Positions 9,532 through 20,005 are shown, counted from the first letter of the stretch. The stretch is 64,000 nucleotides of DNA from Chitinasiproducens palmae (GCF_900095735.1 NZ_FNLO01000010.1:152094-216093); one strand, 5' to 3'. Notes: generated from the letters alone by a model not told the origin. Program-made: numbers and translations.

Positions 9532-9969
9532 ATGAAATTGACGATGGCCGCCGCCCTGCTGACCGGCACCCTGTTCGCCAGCACTGCCGCCATCGCCCAG
9601 GCGGTCGGTGCCGGTACCGTGCCTGCCGCGCCTGCCGTACCAAGCGCGCCGCAGAATGCCGCGGCATCGGAACGCGCCGCCAACGAGGCGGCCGGCCTGC
9701 CGGACCTCGATCAGGTCAATCGCCGCGACGCGGGCGGCAAGAGCGGTGTCGAGCTCAACGTGCAACGTCAGCCGAGCTTCTACACGCGCAGTGCCGGCGG
9801 CACGGCCGTCACCGAATACCGGGATCGGGGCAAGGCCACCGAGATCGACGTGCAATCGGGTTTCGGGACGCGCTATCAAATGTCGGCGCCCAGCGATATC
9901 TCGCCGCGTGTGCAGAACAGCGGCCCGACCAGCAACAACCGCCTGCCGTCGGTACGACTCAGCTACTGA
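9532..9969 (+). CDS. DUF2782-like secreted protein
   Basis: A 145-residue exported protein. Residues 1-23 form a clear signal peptide (MKLTMAAALLTGTLFASTAA, then Ala-rich to AQA). The mature part is Ala/Pro-rich and then carries a segment resembling the DUF2782 pattern: TAVTEYRDRGKATEIDVQ and a following YQM. The start is set by GGAGAACTACC directly before ATG 9532. An upstream in-frame start at 9499 lacks a ribosome site. It is followed by thrB on the same strand, 88 bases away. DUF2782 genes are often found near thrB and polA in beta- and gamma-proteobacteria, which supports the call. Function is unknown, presumably periplasmic. Confidence 0.7.
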   Translation: MKLTMAAALLTGTLFASTAAIAQAVGAGTVPAAPAVPSAPQNAAASERAANEAAGLPDLDQVNRRDAGGKSGVELNVQRQPSFYTRSAGGTAVTEYRDRGKATEIDVQSGFGTRYQMSAPSDISPRVQNSGPTSNNRLPSVRLSY

Positions 9970-10057
9970 CGCCGCCAGGCGCAGACCCGGGCGATAGCCG
10001 CCCGGCCTGCGCACCCGTTCCCGTTCCGCCCTTAACCGCGCCCGCGCCGCTCCCTGC

Positions 10058-11035
10058 ATGGCCGTTTTCACCGCCATCGGCGACGCTGAACTGCGTCGCT
10101 GGCTCGCCGACTATTCGCTCGGCGACGTTCTGTCGTTCGAAGGCATCGCCTCCGGCATCGAGAACAGCAACTTCTTCCTGACGACCACGGCGGGAGCCTA
10201 CGTCCTCACCATTTTCGAGAAGCTTGCCGCACACGAACTGCCGTACTACCTGGAACTGATGCGGCATCTGGCGTCGCACCGCGTGCCGGTGCCCGACCCG
10301 ATACCACGTCGCGACGGCGCGCTGTTCGGCCTGTTGGCAGGCAAGCCCGCGTCGATCGTCACGCGCTTGGCCGGCCGCGCACAGCTCGCGCCCGACGCGC
10401 GGCACTGCACCGAGGTCGGCACCATGCTCGCGCGCGCCCATCTCGCCGGACGGGACTTCGCGCTGGCGCAGCCGAACCTGCGCAGTCTCGACTGGTGGCT
10501 GTCCGTCGCGCCGGCCTTGCACACGCACCTCTCGCCCGCCGAGCGCAGGCTGCTCGATGCCGAACTCGCGACACAGCAGGCGTTCTTCGCCAGCGCCGAC
10601 TATGCGCGCCTGCCGGGCGGACCATGTCATTGCGATCTGTTCCGAGACAATGCGTTGTTCGTCGAGGACGATCATGCCCCGCCGCGGCTCGGCGGCTTCT
10701 TCGACTACTATTTCGCCGGCAACGACAAATGGCTGTTTGACCTCGCGGTGACGGCCAACGACTGGTGCATCGATCTGGCGAACGGCGCACTCGATGCGGT
10801 GCGCCTCGACGCGCTGCTGCGCGCCTACCAGGCGGTGCGGCCCGCCACCACCGACGAGGCACGGCACTGGCCAACGATGTTGCGCGCCGCCGCGCTGCGC
10901 TTCTGGGTCTCGCGCCTGTACGATTTCCATCGGCCGCGCGCCGCGGCGTTGCTGACCCCGCACGACCCGGGTCATTTCGAGCGCATCCTGCGCGAACGCA
11001 TCGCGCATCCGCCAACGCGGCCGCTGACTGCGTGA
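10058..11035 (+). CDS. thrB: Homoserine kinase
   Basis: This 325-residue enzyme is the choline-kinase/APH-fold type of homoserine kinase found in proteobacteria, which phosphorylates homoserine on the way to threonine. It starts [19 protein letters not shown], the family beginning, and has [12 protein letters not shown] near residues 30-41 (nucleotide loop). HCDLFRDN near 190 is the catalytic loop, and [17 protein letters not shown] about 30 residues later carries the metal-binding aspartate. Length is typical (about 315-335). There is no strong Shine-Dalgarno. The downstream membrane protein BPSS1780-type gene is 52 bases away, so the two may share a transcript. Confidence 0.95.
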   Translation: MAVFTAIGDAELRRWLADYSLGDVLSFEGIASGIENSNFFLTTTAGAYVLTIFEKLAAHELPYYLELMRHLASHRVPVPDPIPRRDGALFGLLAGKPASIVTRLAGRAQLAPDARHCTEVGTMLARAHLAGRDFALAQPNLRSLDWWLSVAPALHTHLSPAERRLLDAELATQQAFFASADYARLPGGPCHCDLFRDNALFVEDDHAPPRLGGFFDYYFAGNDKWLFDLAVTANDWCIDLANGALDAVRLDALLRAYQAVRPATTDEARHWPTMLRAAALRFWVSRLYDFHRPRAAALLTPHDPGHFERILRERIAHPPTRPLTA

Positions 11036-11087
11036 TCTGGCCCGCCCGCTCTCCCTCCCTGCTCATGCCGAACAGAAACACGACGCC

Positions 11088-11879
11088 ATGCATCTGAAAC
11101 AGGTTCCCGCGAAGGAAGGCTATCAGTGGTTTCGTCAGGGCCTGACGATCTTCCGGCGCAATCCGGCCGGCATGCTGCTGACCTTCTTCTCCTATCTGCT
11201 GGTGGTCGGCCTGCTGTCGGCGATGCCGCTCGTCGGACACTTGCTCACGATGCTGCTGGTGCCGGCCGTGTCCGTCGGCTTCATGGCGGCGTGCCGCGAC
11301 GTGCTGCTTGGCAAGCGGATCGGACCGTTGACGCTGCTTTCCGGCCTGCGCGAGCACGGCGCACTGGCGCGCCGCCGCTTGCTGTGGATGGGTCTGGTCT
11401 ATCTGGTCTGCTCGACCGTCGTGCTGGCCGTCGCGGCCGCGATCAACAGCGACATCCTTGCCGACGTCCTGCCGGTCGATGCGCCGACGGGCAAGGAGGG
11501 CGAACTGCCGTCGATGTGGCCGATCGTGCTGTTCATGCTGCTGATGATCCCGGTCGGCATGCTGTTCTGGTTCGCGCCGGTGCTCAGCGCCTGGCACGAC
11601 ACCGGTGTGCGGCAGGCAATCTATATCAGCTGGCTGGCGGTGTGGCGCAACAGGGCGGCGTTCGTGGTCTACGGCCTGCTGTGGCTCGCGCTGATGCTGG
11701 TCGTGTCGTTGGCGGTCGCGATCCTGTTCCGGCTGCTGGGCGGCGCGACGCTGCCGACGCTGCTGATGATCCCGTTTTCGCTGGTGCTGACCACGATGCT
11801 GTTCTGCTCGTTCTATGCGACCTACCTGGGCTGCTTCGAAGGCCCGGAGATGGACGGCTTTCCGAACGTGCCGGCCTGA
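11088..11879 (+). CDS. BPSS1780-family inner-membrane protein
   Basis: A 263-residue polytopic membrane protein with a short cytoplasmic N-terminus (MHLKQVPAKEGYQWFRQGLTI) and about six hydrophobic segments near residues 30-55, 58-70, 100-122, 145-165, 190-215 and 220-245. The N-terminal pattern, a Lys/Val-rich lead then GxxWFxxGxxIFRRNP, is what I recognise as the BPSS1780 family, widespread in beta-proteobacteria and often next to thrB. No catalytic motif is visible and the function is unknown. It lies on the same strand as thrB and converges with uvrD. The 200-base spacer to uvrD contains only short CCCGA-type direct repeats. Confidence 0.8.
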   Translation: MHLKQVPAKEGYQWFRQGLTIFRRNPAGMLLTFFSYLLVVGLLSAMPLVGHLLTMLLVPAVSVGFMAACRDVLLGKRIGPLTLLSGLREHGALARRRLLWMGLVYLVCSTVVLAVAAAINSDILADVLPVDAPTGKEGELPSMWPIVLFMLLMIPVGMLFWFAPVLSAWHDTGVRQAIYISWLAVWRNRAAFVVYGLLWLALMLVVSLAVAILFRLLGGATLPTLLMIPFSLVLTTMLFCSFYATYLGCFEGPEMDGFPNVPA

Positions 11880-12080
11880 CTCGCCGCGGCGTCGTCCGCC
11901 CCCCGAGCCTGGACTCCCGAGCCCGAAGTCCCGAAGCACGAAAGCACCTGGGCGGCCGTTCCGCCTGCCCCGACCGGCACGCCTCGAATGCCGCCGCCCC
12001 TCGCGCCGGCCACCGCCGCGACGCTGACCGCAGCGGCGTCGCGGCCGATCACGGCGGCCCGTCCGCCGCCACCTGGTCGG

Positions 12081-14384
12081 TCAATCGACGATCTGCAGCT
12101 TGGCCACGGCCAGCGACAGCCATTTCGCGCCGTGACGCTGGAACGACACGTGAGCACGCGCATCGGTGCCGCTGCCTTCCAGGCCAATGATCGTGCCTTC
12201 GCCGAACTTGTTGTGGAACACGGTCTGACCGGTGCGGTATCCCGTATCCGCGGCCCGCTGCTTGTCGGCCAGCGCGGTCTCGATATGGCTCGGCGGCGCG
12301 AACCAGTCCCGGCCCCAGCCCGCGTTGTCCCGTGCGCCGCCCCAACGGGCGCCGGCCTCGATGCGGGGCGTGAGCCACTTCAGCGTGTCGGCGGGCAGTT
12401 CGTCGAAGAAACGTGACCGTACGTTGTAGCGGGTCTGGCCGTGCAGCATCCGGCTCTGCGCGAACGACAGGTACAAGCGCTCGCGCGCGCGCGTGATCGC
12501 CACGTACATCAGGCGCCGCTCCTCCTCCAGGCCATCGATCTCGACCGCGCTGTTCTCGTGCGGGAACAGCCCTTCCTCCAGCCCGCTGATGAAAACCGCC
12601 ATGAACTCGAGGCCCTTGGCGGCGTGTACCGTCATCAGCTGCACCGCGTCCTGTCCGGCTTGCGCCTGATTGTCGCCCGCCTCCAGCGACGCATGCGACA
12701 GAAAGCCGGCGAGCGGCGTCATCTGACGCACGAGCGGGGCACCCGCATCGATCACCTCGACTGCATCGCTGTCGTCGGTCAGCGCCGGCGCTGCGCTCGC
12801 GCCCGGCGCCATCGGCAGCGAGCGCGCCGGCACGTCCCGCCCATAGCCTTCCTCGGCGGCGAAGGCGGCTGCCGCGTTCACCAATTCCTGCAAGTTTTCG
12901 AGCCGTTCCTGGCCTTCCCGTTCCTGTTCGTAGTACGTGTTCAGTCCGCTTGCCGCGAGCAGGTGCTCGACCGTCTCCGGCAGGTTCAACGGCGCCGTTT
13001 CCGCGCGCACCTGTTCGATCAGCCGCATGAAGCTGGCCACCGCGGCGCCGGCCTTGCCGGTGAGCAGCGGTGCGGCCGCGGCCAGCGAACACTGGTGCAG
13101 CCGCGCCGTGTCGCTGAGCAGTTCCAGCGAGCGCGCACCGATGCCGCGCGTCGGGAAGTTGACCACGCGCAGGAAGGCCGTGTCGTCGTCCGGATTGTCG
13201 ATCAGCCTGAGGTACGCGAGCGCGTGCTTGACCTCCTGCCGCTCGAAGAAGCGCAGGCCGCCATAGACCTTGTACGGCACGCCGGCCGCGACCAGCGCAT
13301 GTTCGACGACGCGCGACTGGGCATTGCTGCGGTAGAGGATCGCGATCTCGCTGCGCGACATTCCCTGGTCCAGCAGCGCCCGGATCTCGTCGACGATCCA
13401 GTTGGCTTCCTGCTGGTCGGTGGCGGCCTCGTAGACGCGCACCGGTTCGCCGGCGCCGGCATCGGTGCGGAGATCCTTGCCCAGCCGGCGCGAATTGCGG
13501 GATATCAGGTGATTGGCGGTGTCGAGGATATTGCCGTGGGAGCGGTAGTTCTGCTCCAGCTTGATCCGGTGCCGTACCGCGAATTCGCGCTCGAAGTCGA
13601 GCATGTTGCCGACGTTGGCGCCGCGAAACGCATAGATGCTTTGGTCGTCGTCGCCCACCGCGAAGATCGCGCTGTGCTCGCCGGCCAACAGCTTCAGCCA
13701 TGCATACTGCAGGCGGTTCGTGTCCTGGAACTCGTCGACCAGGATGTGCGAGAAACGCTGCTGGTAGTGCGCGCGCAGCGCGCGGTTCGAGTCGAGCAGC
13801 TCGTAGGAGCGCAGCAGCAGCTCGGCGAAGTCCACCACGCCCTCGCGTTCGCACTGGCTCTCGTACATCGCGTACAACTCGACGAAACGGCGGTTGAACG
13901 CATCGTTCGCATCGACCCGCGACGCGCGCAGGCCCTCTTCCTTCGCACCGTTGATGAAGTACTGAAGGTTCTTCGGCGGATACTTCTCGTCGTCGATATT
14001 GTTCGCCTTCAGCAGGCGTTTGATCGCCGAGAGCTGGTCCGCACTGTCCAGAATCTGGAACGCGCTGGGCAGGCCGGCGTCGCGATGATGGGCGCGCAGC
14101 AGCCGGTTGCACAGGCCGTGGAAGGTGCCGATCCACATGCCGCGCGTATTGATCGGCAGCATCGCGCCGAGCCGCGTCATCATCTCGCGGGCCGCCTTGT
14201 TCGTGAAGGTGACCGCCAGGATACCGGACGGGCTGACGCGGCCGCCCTCGATCAGCCAGGCAATGCGGGTGGTCAACACACGCGTCTTGCCGCTGCCGGC
14301 GCCGGCGACGATCAGCGCCGATTCATCGGGCAAGGTCACCGCGGCGTATTGTTCGGGATTCAGGTTGGCAAGCAGGTCAGGCAT
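12081..14384 (-). CDS. uvrD: DNA helicase II (UvrD/PcrA family)
   Basis: A superfamily 1A 3'-5' helicase used in nucleotide excision and mismatch repair. The 767-residue protein begins MPDLLANLNPEQ, the family's Q-motif region. It has Walker A VAGAGSGKT at residues 26-34, LVDEFQDTN (Walker B) near 215-222 and VGDDDQSIYAFRGA further on. VHAAKGLEF and YVAITRARERL (motifs V-VI) come late, and a C-terminal Tudor-like domain with GEGTIIGLEG ends the protein. The ATG at 14384 is chosen for family agreement. In-frame ATGs at 14427 and further upstream would add unconserved residues. It converges with the BPSS1780 gene and is divergent from valS. Confidence 0.95.
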   Translation of the reverse strand: MPDLLANLNPEQYAAVTLPDESALIVAGAGSGKTRVLTTRIAWLIEGGRVSPSGILAVTFTNKAAREMMTRLGAMLPINTRGMWIGTFHGLCNRLLRAHHRDAGLPSAFQILDSADQLSAIKRLLKANNIDDEKYPPKNLQYFINGAKEEGLRASRVDANDAFNRRFVELYAMYESQCEREGVVDFAELLLRSYELLDSNRALRAHYQQRFSHILVDEFQDTNRLQYAWLKLLAGEHSAIFAVGDDDQSIYAFRGANVGNMLDFEREFAVRHRIKLEQNYRSHGNILDTANHLISRNSRRLGKDLRTDAGAGEPVRVYEAATDQQEANWIVDEIRALLDQGMSRSEIAILYRSNAQSRVVEHALVAAGVPYKVYGGLRFFERQEVKHALAYLRLIDNPDDDTAFLRVVNFPTRGIGARSLELLSDTARLHQCSLAAAAPLLTGKAGAAVASFMRLIEQVRAETAPLNLPETVEHLLAASGLNTYYEQEREGQERLENLQELVNAAAAFAAEEGYGRDVPARSLPMAPGASAAPALTDDSDAVEVIDAGAPLVRQMTPLAGFLSHASLEAGDNQAQAGQDAVQLMTVHAAKGLEFMAVFISGLEEGLFPHENSAVEIDGLEEERRLMYVAITRARERLYLSFAQSRMLHGQTRYNVRSRFFDELPADTLKWLTPRIEAGARWGGARDNAGWGRDWFAPPSHIETALADKQRAADTGYRTGQTVFHNKFGEGTIIGLEGSGTDARAHVSFQRHGAKWLSLAVAKLQIVD

Positions 14385-14927
14385 CGCAAAGGCATATAAG
14401 GGCACGGGGGCGTGCGAGGCGGACATGACGCGTTCGCCGGTTCCGAGGCCGACCGCTGGCCAGCCGGACCACCGCACCGCGCGTGGCACCGGCGAAGCGC
14501 GCGGCAGGCCAACATCGTCGAAGGACGCGCCACACGCAGCGATCGCGGCACCGGCGCGGGGTAGGCGCACAAACGGTGCAAAAACGGCGCAAAAACGGTA
14601 CGGCGTCGGCGCGGGCTCGCGCACACAGCACGACAGCGCTCAACGGCGCACACGGCGGCGCACACGGCGGCGCGCACCACGGCAAGCACCACAGCGGCGC
14701 CGGAACGGCACAGCGCAACCGCAGCACATCGCGCGCCGATCCTGGCGGTACCGGGCCGATCGCGACGCAGCGGCGCTCGGCAACGTCGCTCATTATAGGC
14801 GCGTCCGCCCGCTGACCGGTGCGGCGCGCCGCTGCACGGTGGCCGCGCCGCGCCGTCAAGCCTTGCCGGCGCGCGGCGGGCGCGGCGGTTTGGCGCCGGA
14901 TCGGCGCTTTTGCGACAGGACGAAACG
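14385..14927. other. Gene-free divergent spacer between uvrD and valS
   Basis: No convincing gene in about 590 bases. Short open frames here are Ala/Arg/Cys-rich and unlike any protein I know. The spacer contains two copies of a CAAAAACGG unit (14576-14600) and a 12-bp repeat at 14645, and ends in the valS promoter region. Confidence 0.7.
14645..14680. repeat. 12-bp tandem repeat in uvrD-valS spacer
   Basis: GGCGCACACGGC occurs twice perfectly (14645-14668) and a third, diverged copy follows. Non-coding. Confidence 0.75.
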
Positions 14928-14933
14928 TATAAT
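14928..14933 (+). promoter_or_regulatory. Candidate -10 box for valS
   Basis: Perfect TATAAT followed by CGGAGG, 45 bases before the valS ATG. TTTTGC (14908-14913) is a poor -35 at short spacing. The TATAATCG context recurs before the Rieske and alaS genes. Confidence 0.55.
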
Positions 14934-14972
14934 CGGAGGTTTCCGGTTTTATCGCGGCATTTCCAAGAAACT

Positions 14973-17864
14973 ATGAGCGACAGCGACTCCAACCTGGCCA
15001 AGAGCTTCGACCCGCAGACCATCGAAGCGCACTGGGGACCCGAATGGGAGCGGCGCGGCCTGGCCCGCCCTACCCTCGATCCGACGCGGGACGATTTCTC
15101 CATCCAGTTGCCGCCGCCGAACGTCACGGGCACGCTGCACATGGGCCATGCGTTCAACCAGACGATCATGGACGCGCTGACCCGCTACCACCGCATGCGC
15201 GGCGACAACACGCTGTGGGTGCCGGGCACCGACCACGCGGGCATCGCCACCCAGATCGTGGTCGAACGTCAGTTGGACGCTGCCGGGGAATCGCGCCACG
15301 ATCTTGGCCGCGACGCGTTCGTGCAGCGCGTGTGGCAGTGGAAGGAGCAGTCCGGCTCGACGATCACCGGACAGATCCGCCGGCTGGGCAGTTCGATCGA
15401 TTGGTCGCGTGAATATTTCACGATGGACGAGAAGATGTCGCGCGCGGTCGCCGAGGTCTTCGTGCGTCTGTACGAGCAGGGACTGATCTATCGCGGCAAG
15501 CGCCTGGTGAACTGGGATCCGAAACTGCTGACCGCCGTCTCGGATATCGAGGTGGTGTCCGAGGAAGAGGACGGCTACCTGTGGCACATCAGCTACCCGC
15601 TGGTGAATGGCGAGGGCACGCTGACGGTGGCCACGACGCGTCCGGAAACCATGCTCGGCGACGTCGCCGTGATGGTGCATCCGGAGGACGAGCGCTACGC
15701 GCACCTGATCGGACAGCATGTGATCCTGCCGCTCTGCGATCGCGAGATTCCGATCATCGCGGACACCTACGTCGACCGCGAATTCGGCACCGGTGTGGTG
15801 AAGGTCACGCCGGCCCATGACTTCAACGACTACCAGGTCGGCCAGCGCCATGGCCTGGCGCAGATCGAAATCCTGACGCTCGACGCGCGGATCAACGACA
15901 ACGCACCGGCCTGCTACCGCGGCCTGGACCGCTACGAAGCGCGCAAGCGCATCGTGGCCGACCTGGAAGCGGCTGGACGCCTGGAAGCGACGAAGGCGCA
16001 CCGCCTGATGGTGCCGCGCGGCGACCGCACCGGCGTCGCGATCGAACCGATGCTCACCGACCAGTGGTTCGTCGCGATGAGCAAGCCGGCGCCGGCCGGC
16101 ACGCTGAACCCCGGCCGCTCGATCGCCGAGGTCGCGCTCGATGCGGTGCGCAGCGGCGAGATCACGTTCATCCCGGAAAACTGGAGCACGACGTATTACC
16201 AGTGGCTCGAGAACATCCAGGACTGGTGCATTTCGCGGCAACTGTGGTGGGGTCACCAGATCCCGGCCTGGTATGACGCCGAAGGCCGTGTCTATGTGGC
16301 GCGCAGCGAGGCCGATGCGCAAGTGCAGGCGCGCGCGGCCGGCTTCGACGGACCGCTGCGTCGCGACGAGGACGTACTCGACACCTGGTTCTCGTCCGCG
16401 CTGGTGCCGTTCTCGTCGCTGGGCTGGCCCGAGCAGACGCCGGAACTGAAGCACTTCCTGCCGTCGTCGGTGCTCGTCACCGGTTTCGACATCATCTTCT
16501 TCTGGGTGGCGCGCATGGTCATGATGACCACGCATTTCACCGGCCAGGTGCCGTTTCGCCAGGTCTACATGCACGGTCTGGTCCGCGACGCGGAGGGCCA
16601 GAAGATGTCGAAGTCGAAGGGCAATACGCTCGACCCGATCGACATCATCGACGGCATCGACGTCGAACGCCTGGTGGCAAAGCGCACGACCGGCCTGATG
16701 AACCCGAAGCAGGCCGCGTCGATCGAAAAGAAGACACGCAAGGAGTATCCGCAAGGCATCACCGCGACCGGCACCGACGCGCTGCGCTTTACCTTCGCGT
16801 CGATGGCCACGCTGGGACGCAATGTCAATTTCGATCTGGCCCGCTGCGAGGGCTATCGCAATTTTTGCAACAAGCTGTGGAACGCGACGCGCTTCGTGCT
16901 GATGAACTGCGAAGGCCACGATTGCGGCGTCGGCGCATGCGTCGGCGATTGCGGTCCGGAAGGCACGCTGCACTTTTCGTCGGCCGATCGCTGGATCACC
17001 TCGCTGCTGCAACACGTCGAAGCCGAGGTCGAGAAAGGCTTTACTGAATTCCGGCTCGACAACATCGCGAGCACCTTGTATCGCTTCGTCTGGGACGAGT
17101 ACTGCGACTGGTATGTCGAGTTGGCCAAGGTGCAGTTGCAGACCGGCAGCGCCGCGCAGCAGCGTGCCACCCGCCGCACGCTGCTGCGCGTGCTGGAAAC
17201 CATTCTGCGGCTGGCGCATCCGATCATCCCGTTCATCACGGAAGCGCTCTGGCAGAAGGTTGCGCCGCTTGCCGGGCGCTATCCCGATCACGCGGATAAC
17301 GCGGACAAGGCGGATAACGCGGACAACGCGCCGGCGTCGCTGATGACGCAGACCTACCCGCGCAGCGTGCCGGAAAAGATCGATCCGGCTGCTGAAGCGT
17401 GGGTGGCCGAACTGAAGTCGGTCATCGATGCATGTCGTAATCTGCGCGGCGAGATGAGCCTGCCGCCGTCGCAACGCCTGCCGCTGCTGGCCAGCGGCGA
17501 CACCGCGCGGCTGCAAGAATTCGCGCCCTACGTGCGTGCGCTTGCCCGTCTGTCGGAAGTGGCGATCCTCGACGACGAGGCCGCGCTGGACGCGCGCGCC
17601 TCTGGCGCGCCGCTGGCGGTGGTCAGCCGGTTCAAACTCGCGCTCGAAGTCGAGATCGACGTCGCCGCCGAGCGCGAACGGCTGGGGCGCGAAATCAAGC
17701 GGCTCGAAGGCGAAATCGCGAAGGCGCGGGGCAAACTGGGCAACGCGTCGTTCGTCGAGCGCGCGCCGGCGGCAGTCGTCGAACAAGAGCAGAAAAGATT
17801 GTCAGAATATGAGACCATCTTTGAGAAGCTGATCGCTCAGATGGACCGCCTCAAGGCAGCCTGA
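14973..17864 (+). CDS. valS: Valine--tRNA ligase
   Basis: ValS charges tRNA-Val and edits mischarged threonine. The 963-residue class I enzyme starts [21 protein letters not shown]. The HIGH-type motif [14 protein letters not shown] begins near residue 47, the editing domain has [19 protein letters not shown], and [10 protein letters not shown] (KMSKS) lies near 542. A C-terminal coiled-coil arm ([17 protein letters not shown]) completes it. The odd feature is a low-complexity insertion after the conserved FITEALWQ region (DNA 17290-17331). Four imperfect 9-bp units there add an Asn-Ala-Asp-rich stretch of about 13 residues in frame. Other known ValS proteins go almost directly from AGR to the next strand. 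The frame is intact. Confidence 0.98.
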   Translation: MSDSDSNLAKSFDPQTIEAHWGPEWERRGLARPTLDPTRDDFSIQLPPPNVTGTLHMGHAFNQTIMDALTRYHRMRGDNTLWVPGTDHAGIATQIVVERQLDAAGESRHDLGRDAFVQRVWQWKEQSGSTITGQIRRLGSSIDWSREYFTMDEKMSRAVAEVFVRLYEQGLIYRGKRLVNWDPKLLTAVSDIEVVSEEEDGYLWHISYPLVNGEGTLTVATTRPETMLGDVAVMVHPEDERYAHLIGQHVILPLCDREIPIIADTYVDREFGTGVVKVTPAHDFNDYQVGQRHGLAQIEILTLDARINDNAPACYRGLDRYEARKRIVADLEAAGRLEATKAHRLMVPRGDRTGVAIEPMLTDQWFVAMSKPAPAGTLNPGRSIAEVALDAVRSGEITFIPENWSTTYYQWLENIQDWCISRQLWWGHQIPAWYDAEGRVYVARSEADAQVQARAAGFDGPLRRDEDVLDTWFSSALVPFSSLGWPEQTPELKHFLPSSVLVTGFDIIFFWVARMVMMTTHFTGQVPFRQVYMHGLVRDAEGQKMSKSKGNTLDPIDIIDGIDVERLVAKRTTGLMNPKQAASIEKKTRKEYPQGITATGTDALRFTFASMATLGRNVNFDLARCEGYRNFCNKLWNATRFVLMNCEGHDCGVGACVGDCGPEGTLHFSSADRWITSLLQHVEAEVEKGFTEFRLDNIASTLYRFVWDEYCDWYVELAKVQLQTGSAAQQRATRRTLLRVLETILRLAHPIIPFITEALWQKVAPLAGRYPDHADNADKADNADNAPASLMTQTYPRSVPEKIDPAAEAWVAELKSVIDACRNLRGEMSLPPSQRLPLLASGDTARLQEFAPYVRALARLSEVAILDDEAALDARASGAPLAVVSRFKLALEVEIDVAAERERLGREIKRLEGEIAKARGKLGNASFVERAPAAVVEQEQKRLSEYETIFEKLIAQMDRLKAA
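17290..17331 (+). repeat. In-frame 9-bp tandem repeat inside valS
   Basis: GCGGATAAC / GCGGACAAG units alternate four times (an 18-bp unit twice), encoding [12 protein letters not shown]. The repeat keeps the reading frame. It falls between the anticodon-binding region and the C-terminal arm, where a surface loop could tolerate it. Confidence 0.85.
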
Positions 17865-17883
17865 GGCCCTCCGCGATGAGGCA

Positions 17884-17910
17884 GCGGTCCGCGTTCGTGA
17901 CGCGGACCGC
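17884..17910 (+). terminator. GC-rich hairpin between valS and galU
   Basis: Perfect 10-bp arms GCGGTCCGCG and CGCGGACCGC with a 7-base loop, 19 bases after the valS stop. There is no T-run. A terminator or attenuating hairpin is inferred from place only. Confidence 0.5.
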
Positions 17911-17960
17911 ACTGCCGTACTAGAACAACACTCAGCATCCAACCGATCGAGGTTCTCGCC

Positions 17961-18842
17961 ATGCTAAAAGTAACAAAAGCCGTCTTCCCTGTAGCGGGAC
18001 TCGGTACCCGGTTCCTGCCGGCGACGAAGGCCAGCCCCAAAGAGATGCTGCCGGTGGTGGACAAGCCCTTGATCCAATATGCCGTCGAGGAAGCGATCGC
18101 CGCGGGAATTACCGAGATGATCTTCGTGACCGGCCGCAGCAAGCGGGCGATCGAGGACCATTTCGACAAGTCGTACGAGATCGAAGCGGAACTCGAGGCG
18201 CGCGGCAAGGAAAAGCTGCTTGACCTGGTGCGCAAGATCAAGCCGGCCAATGTCGATTGCTTCTATGTGCGGCAACCGGAGGCCCTCGGCCTGGGCCACG
18301 CGGTGCTGTGCGCGGAAAAGCTGGTGGGCGACAATCCGTTCGCGGTGATCCTGGCGGACGACCTGCTGTACGGCAAGCCGCCGGTGCTGACGCAGATGGT
18401 CGAGGTGTTCGATCACTACCACAGCTCCGTCATCGGCGTTGAGGACATCCCGCGCGACGAGACTGCGTCCTACGGCATCGTCGATGGCAAGGAGTGGGAA
18501 GACAACATCATCAAGCTGTCGGGCATCGTCGAGAAACCGAAGCCCGACGTGGCACCTTCCACGCTGGGCGTGGTCGGCCGCTACGTGTTGAAGCCGCGCA
18601 TTTTCCAGCATATCCGCAACCTGAAGACCGGCGCGGGCGGCGAATACCAGCTCACCGACGCGATTCAGGCTCTGCTCGCCGACGAGCAAGTGCTCGCCTA
18701 CAAGTACCATGGCACGCGCTTCGACTGCGGCAGCAAGATCGGCTATCTGAAGGCAACGGTGGAATTCGCGCTGCGTCACCCGGAAGTGAAGGACGAGTTC
18801 GACGAGTACCTGCGTACCCGTTCGCCGATCCTCGAAGAGTGA
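17961..18842 (+). CDS. galU: UTP--glucose-1-phosphate uridylyltransferase
   Basis: GalU makes UDP-glucose from UTP and glucose 1-phosphate, feeding LPS core, exopolysaccharide and osmoprotectant pathways. The 293-residue product has the nucleotidyltransferase signature [20 protein letters not shown] near residues 14-33 and the substrate residues [31 protein letters not shown] at the C-terminus is also typical. A GAGG precedes ATG 17961 at good spacing. It follows valS on the same strand after a hairpin. Length is normal. It could supply donor sugar to the glycosyltransferases at 56-60 kb, but nothing in the sequence links them directly. Confidence 0.97.
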   Translation: MLKVTKAVFPVAGLGTRFLPATKASPKEMLPVVDKPLIQYAVEEAIAAGITEMIFVTGRSKRAIEDHFDKSYEIEAELEARGKEKLLDLVRKIKPANVDCFYVRQPEALGLGHAVLCAEKLVGDNPFAVILADDLLYGKPPVLTQMVEVFDHYHSSVIGVEDIPRDETASYGIVDGKEWEDNIIKLSGIVEKPKPDVAPSTLGVVGRYVLKPRIFQHIRNLKTGAGGEYQLTDAIQALLADEQVLAYKYHGTRFDCGSKIGYLKATVEFALRHPEVKDEFDEYLRTRSPILEE

Positions 18843-18849
18843 ACGGCGC

Positions 18850-18879
18850 GCCGGGACACTGCGCCCAGCGTGTCCCGGC
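18850..18879 (+). terminator. Hairpin downstream of galU
   Basis: Perfect 10-bp arms GCCGGGACAC and GTGTCCCGGC with a 10-base loop start 7 bases after the galU stop. No T-run follows. It lies between convergent galU and the araC-type gene. Confidence 0.55.
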
Positions 18880-18933
18880 TCCATGCGCTTTCCCAGGCGG
18901 CACCCGCTCGGGTCGCCGCCCTGTCGTGTGCCC

Positions 18934-18992
18934 CACCGACGCGTGCTTCACCGACCCGTTCTTCACCGACGCGTTCTTCACCGACGCGTTCG
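18934..18992. repeat. 15-bp tandem repeat, 4 units
   Basis: CACCGACGCGTTCTT-type 15-bp units repeat four times with few mismatches and end directly at the stop codon of the AraC-type regulator. Non-coding in the regulator's frame. Confidence 0.85.
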
Positions 18993-19814
18993 TCAGCCGA
19001 CGTCCTGCCGCCTCAAGTAGCGCTGCGGGGTCTCGCCGAGTGTCTTTCTGAACATCGAGATGAAGGCGCTGGAACTTTGGTATCCCAGCTCCGCGGCGAT
19101 CGTCGCGACCGGCATGCCCAATGCCAGTCGGGCAATCGCCTCCGTCAAGCGCAGCTGCTGACGCCACTGGCCGAAACTCAGGCCCGTCTCCTCCCGAAAA
19201 AGCCGGGCCAGCGTGCGCGCACTGGCACCGACGCGCTCGCTCCAACGCTCGATCGTGTCATTGTTGTCTGGCGCGGCGAGCATCTGCTGGCAAATCGCGC
19301 GCAAGCGCCGGTCGCTCGGCAGTGACAGCGTGCCACTGGAGATCGGCACGGCCCTGGCCAGTTCGAGCCTGAACAAGGCCAGCATCAAATCGAAGCGCTG
19401 GCTCGCATCGCAGTCCGCCCCGTCGGTCAACGCAACGAGCAATGCGTCGAGCAATGCATCGACGCGTAACGCCCGGCAACTGCGCCATCCGCCGTTCTGG
19501 AACGTGGCGTCGCTGTGCACATAAGCGGTCCGCACCGTCACTTCGCCGATCGCGTGCAACTCGTGCAGCGCGGCAGCAGGCAACCAGATGCCCTGAAACG
19601 GCGCGAGCGTCCAGATGCCGTCCACCGTCAGCACGCGCAGCACGCCGCGCGTGACGTAGATCAGTTGTCCTTCGTCGTGCGCGTGCCACAGTTCGCGAAA
19701 ACCGCTCTCGTATTCCCACTGCCGACCGACTACCGGTACGTCGGCATCGGTGCGAATCGGCGCGTAGCGGTCACGCCACAATGGACGCTCTTGCTCTATT
19801 TCAATCTGTTCCAT
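18993..19814 (-). CDS. AraC-family transcriptional regulator
   Basis: A 273-residue regulator with an N-terminal cupin-type sensing domain (about residues 20-110; HAHDEGQLIYVTRGVLRV is typical of the beta-barrel). A C-terminal AraC HTH domain spans about 170-265, with WSERVGASARTLARLFREE, GLSFGQWRQQLRL and VATIAAELGYQSSSAFISMF. It is divergent from the siderophore receptor gene, with about 190 bases between, and could regulate it, as AraC regulators beside receptors often sense the cognate siderophore. That is inference. No strong Shine-Dalgarno precedes the ATG. The ligand is unknown. Confidence 0.9.
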   Translation of the reverse strand: MEQIEIEQERPLWRDRYAPIRTDADVPVVGRQWEYESGFRELWHAHDEGQLIYVTRGVLRVLTVDGIWTLAPFQGIWLPAAALHELHAIGEVTVRTAYVHSDATFQNGGWRSCRALRVDALLDALLVALTDGADCDASQRFDLMLALFRLELARAVPISSGTLSLPSDRRLRAICQQMLAAPDNNDTIERWSERVGASARTLARLFREETGLSFGQWRQQLRLTEAIARLALGMPVATIAAELGYQSSSAFISMFRKTLGETPQRYLRRQDVG

Positions 19815-19925
19815 CGCAAACCGGCAACAAATCGTCCCGTTCGAGCAATTTGATGGCAGTACGTCTCGTTCCCGTCAGCAGTATGCTCGCTCAACATTTC
19901 GCGCGGCCGCATGCCGGCCTTTTTT

Positions 19926-19946
19926 GGAAATGCTTCTCATTATATT
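19926..19946 (+). promoter_or_regulatory. Fur-box-like operator upstream of siderophore receptor
   Basis: GAAATGCTTCTCATTATATT contains the inverted AATG-N5-CATT core and matches the Fur consensus moderately well. It lies 60-80 bases before the receptor ATG in an otherwise GC-rich divergent spacer. Iron repression of the receptor is the natural inference. Confidence 0.5.
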
Positions 19947-20005
19947 GCGACGGTGAGCGACGCGATCGAATGTCGCCGCCGAGGTCACGGGAACAGAAAT
20001 CAACC

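Noticed and set aside
12441..14399. Long + strand frame opposite uvrD
   Set aside because: Fully antisense to a conserved helicase; composition is that of a shadow frame.
14949..17786. 945-residue minus-strand frame opposite valS
   Set aside because: Antisense to valS; no family resemblance.
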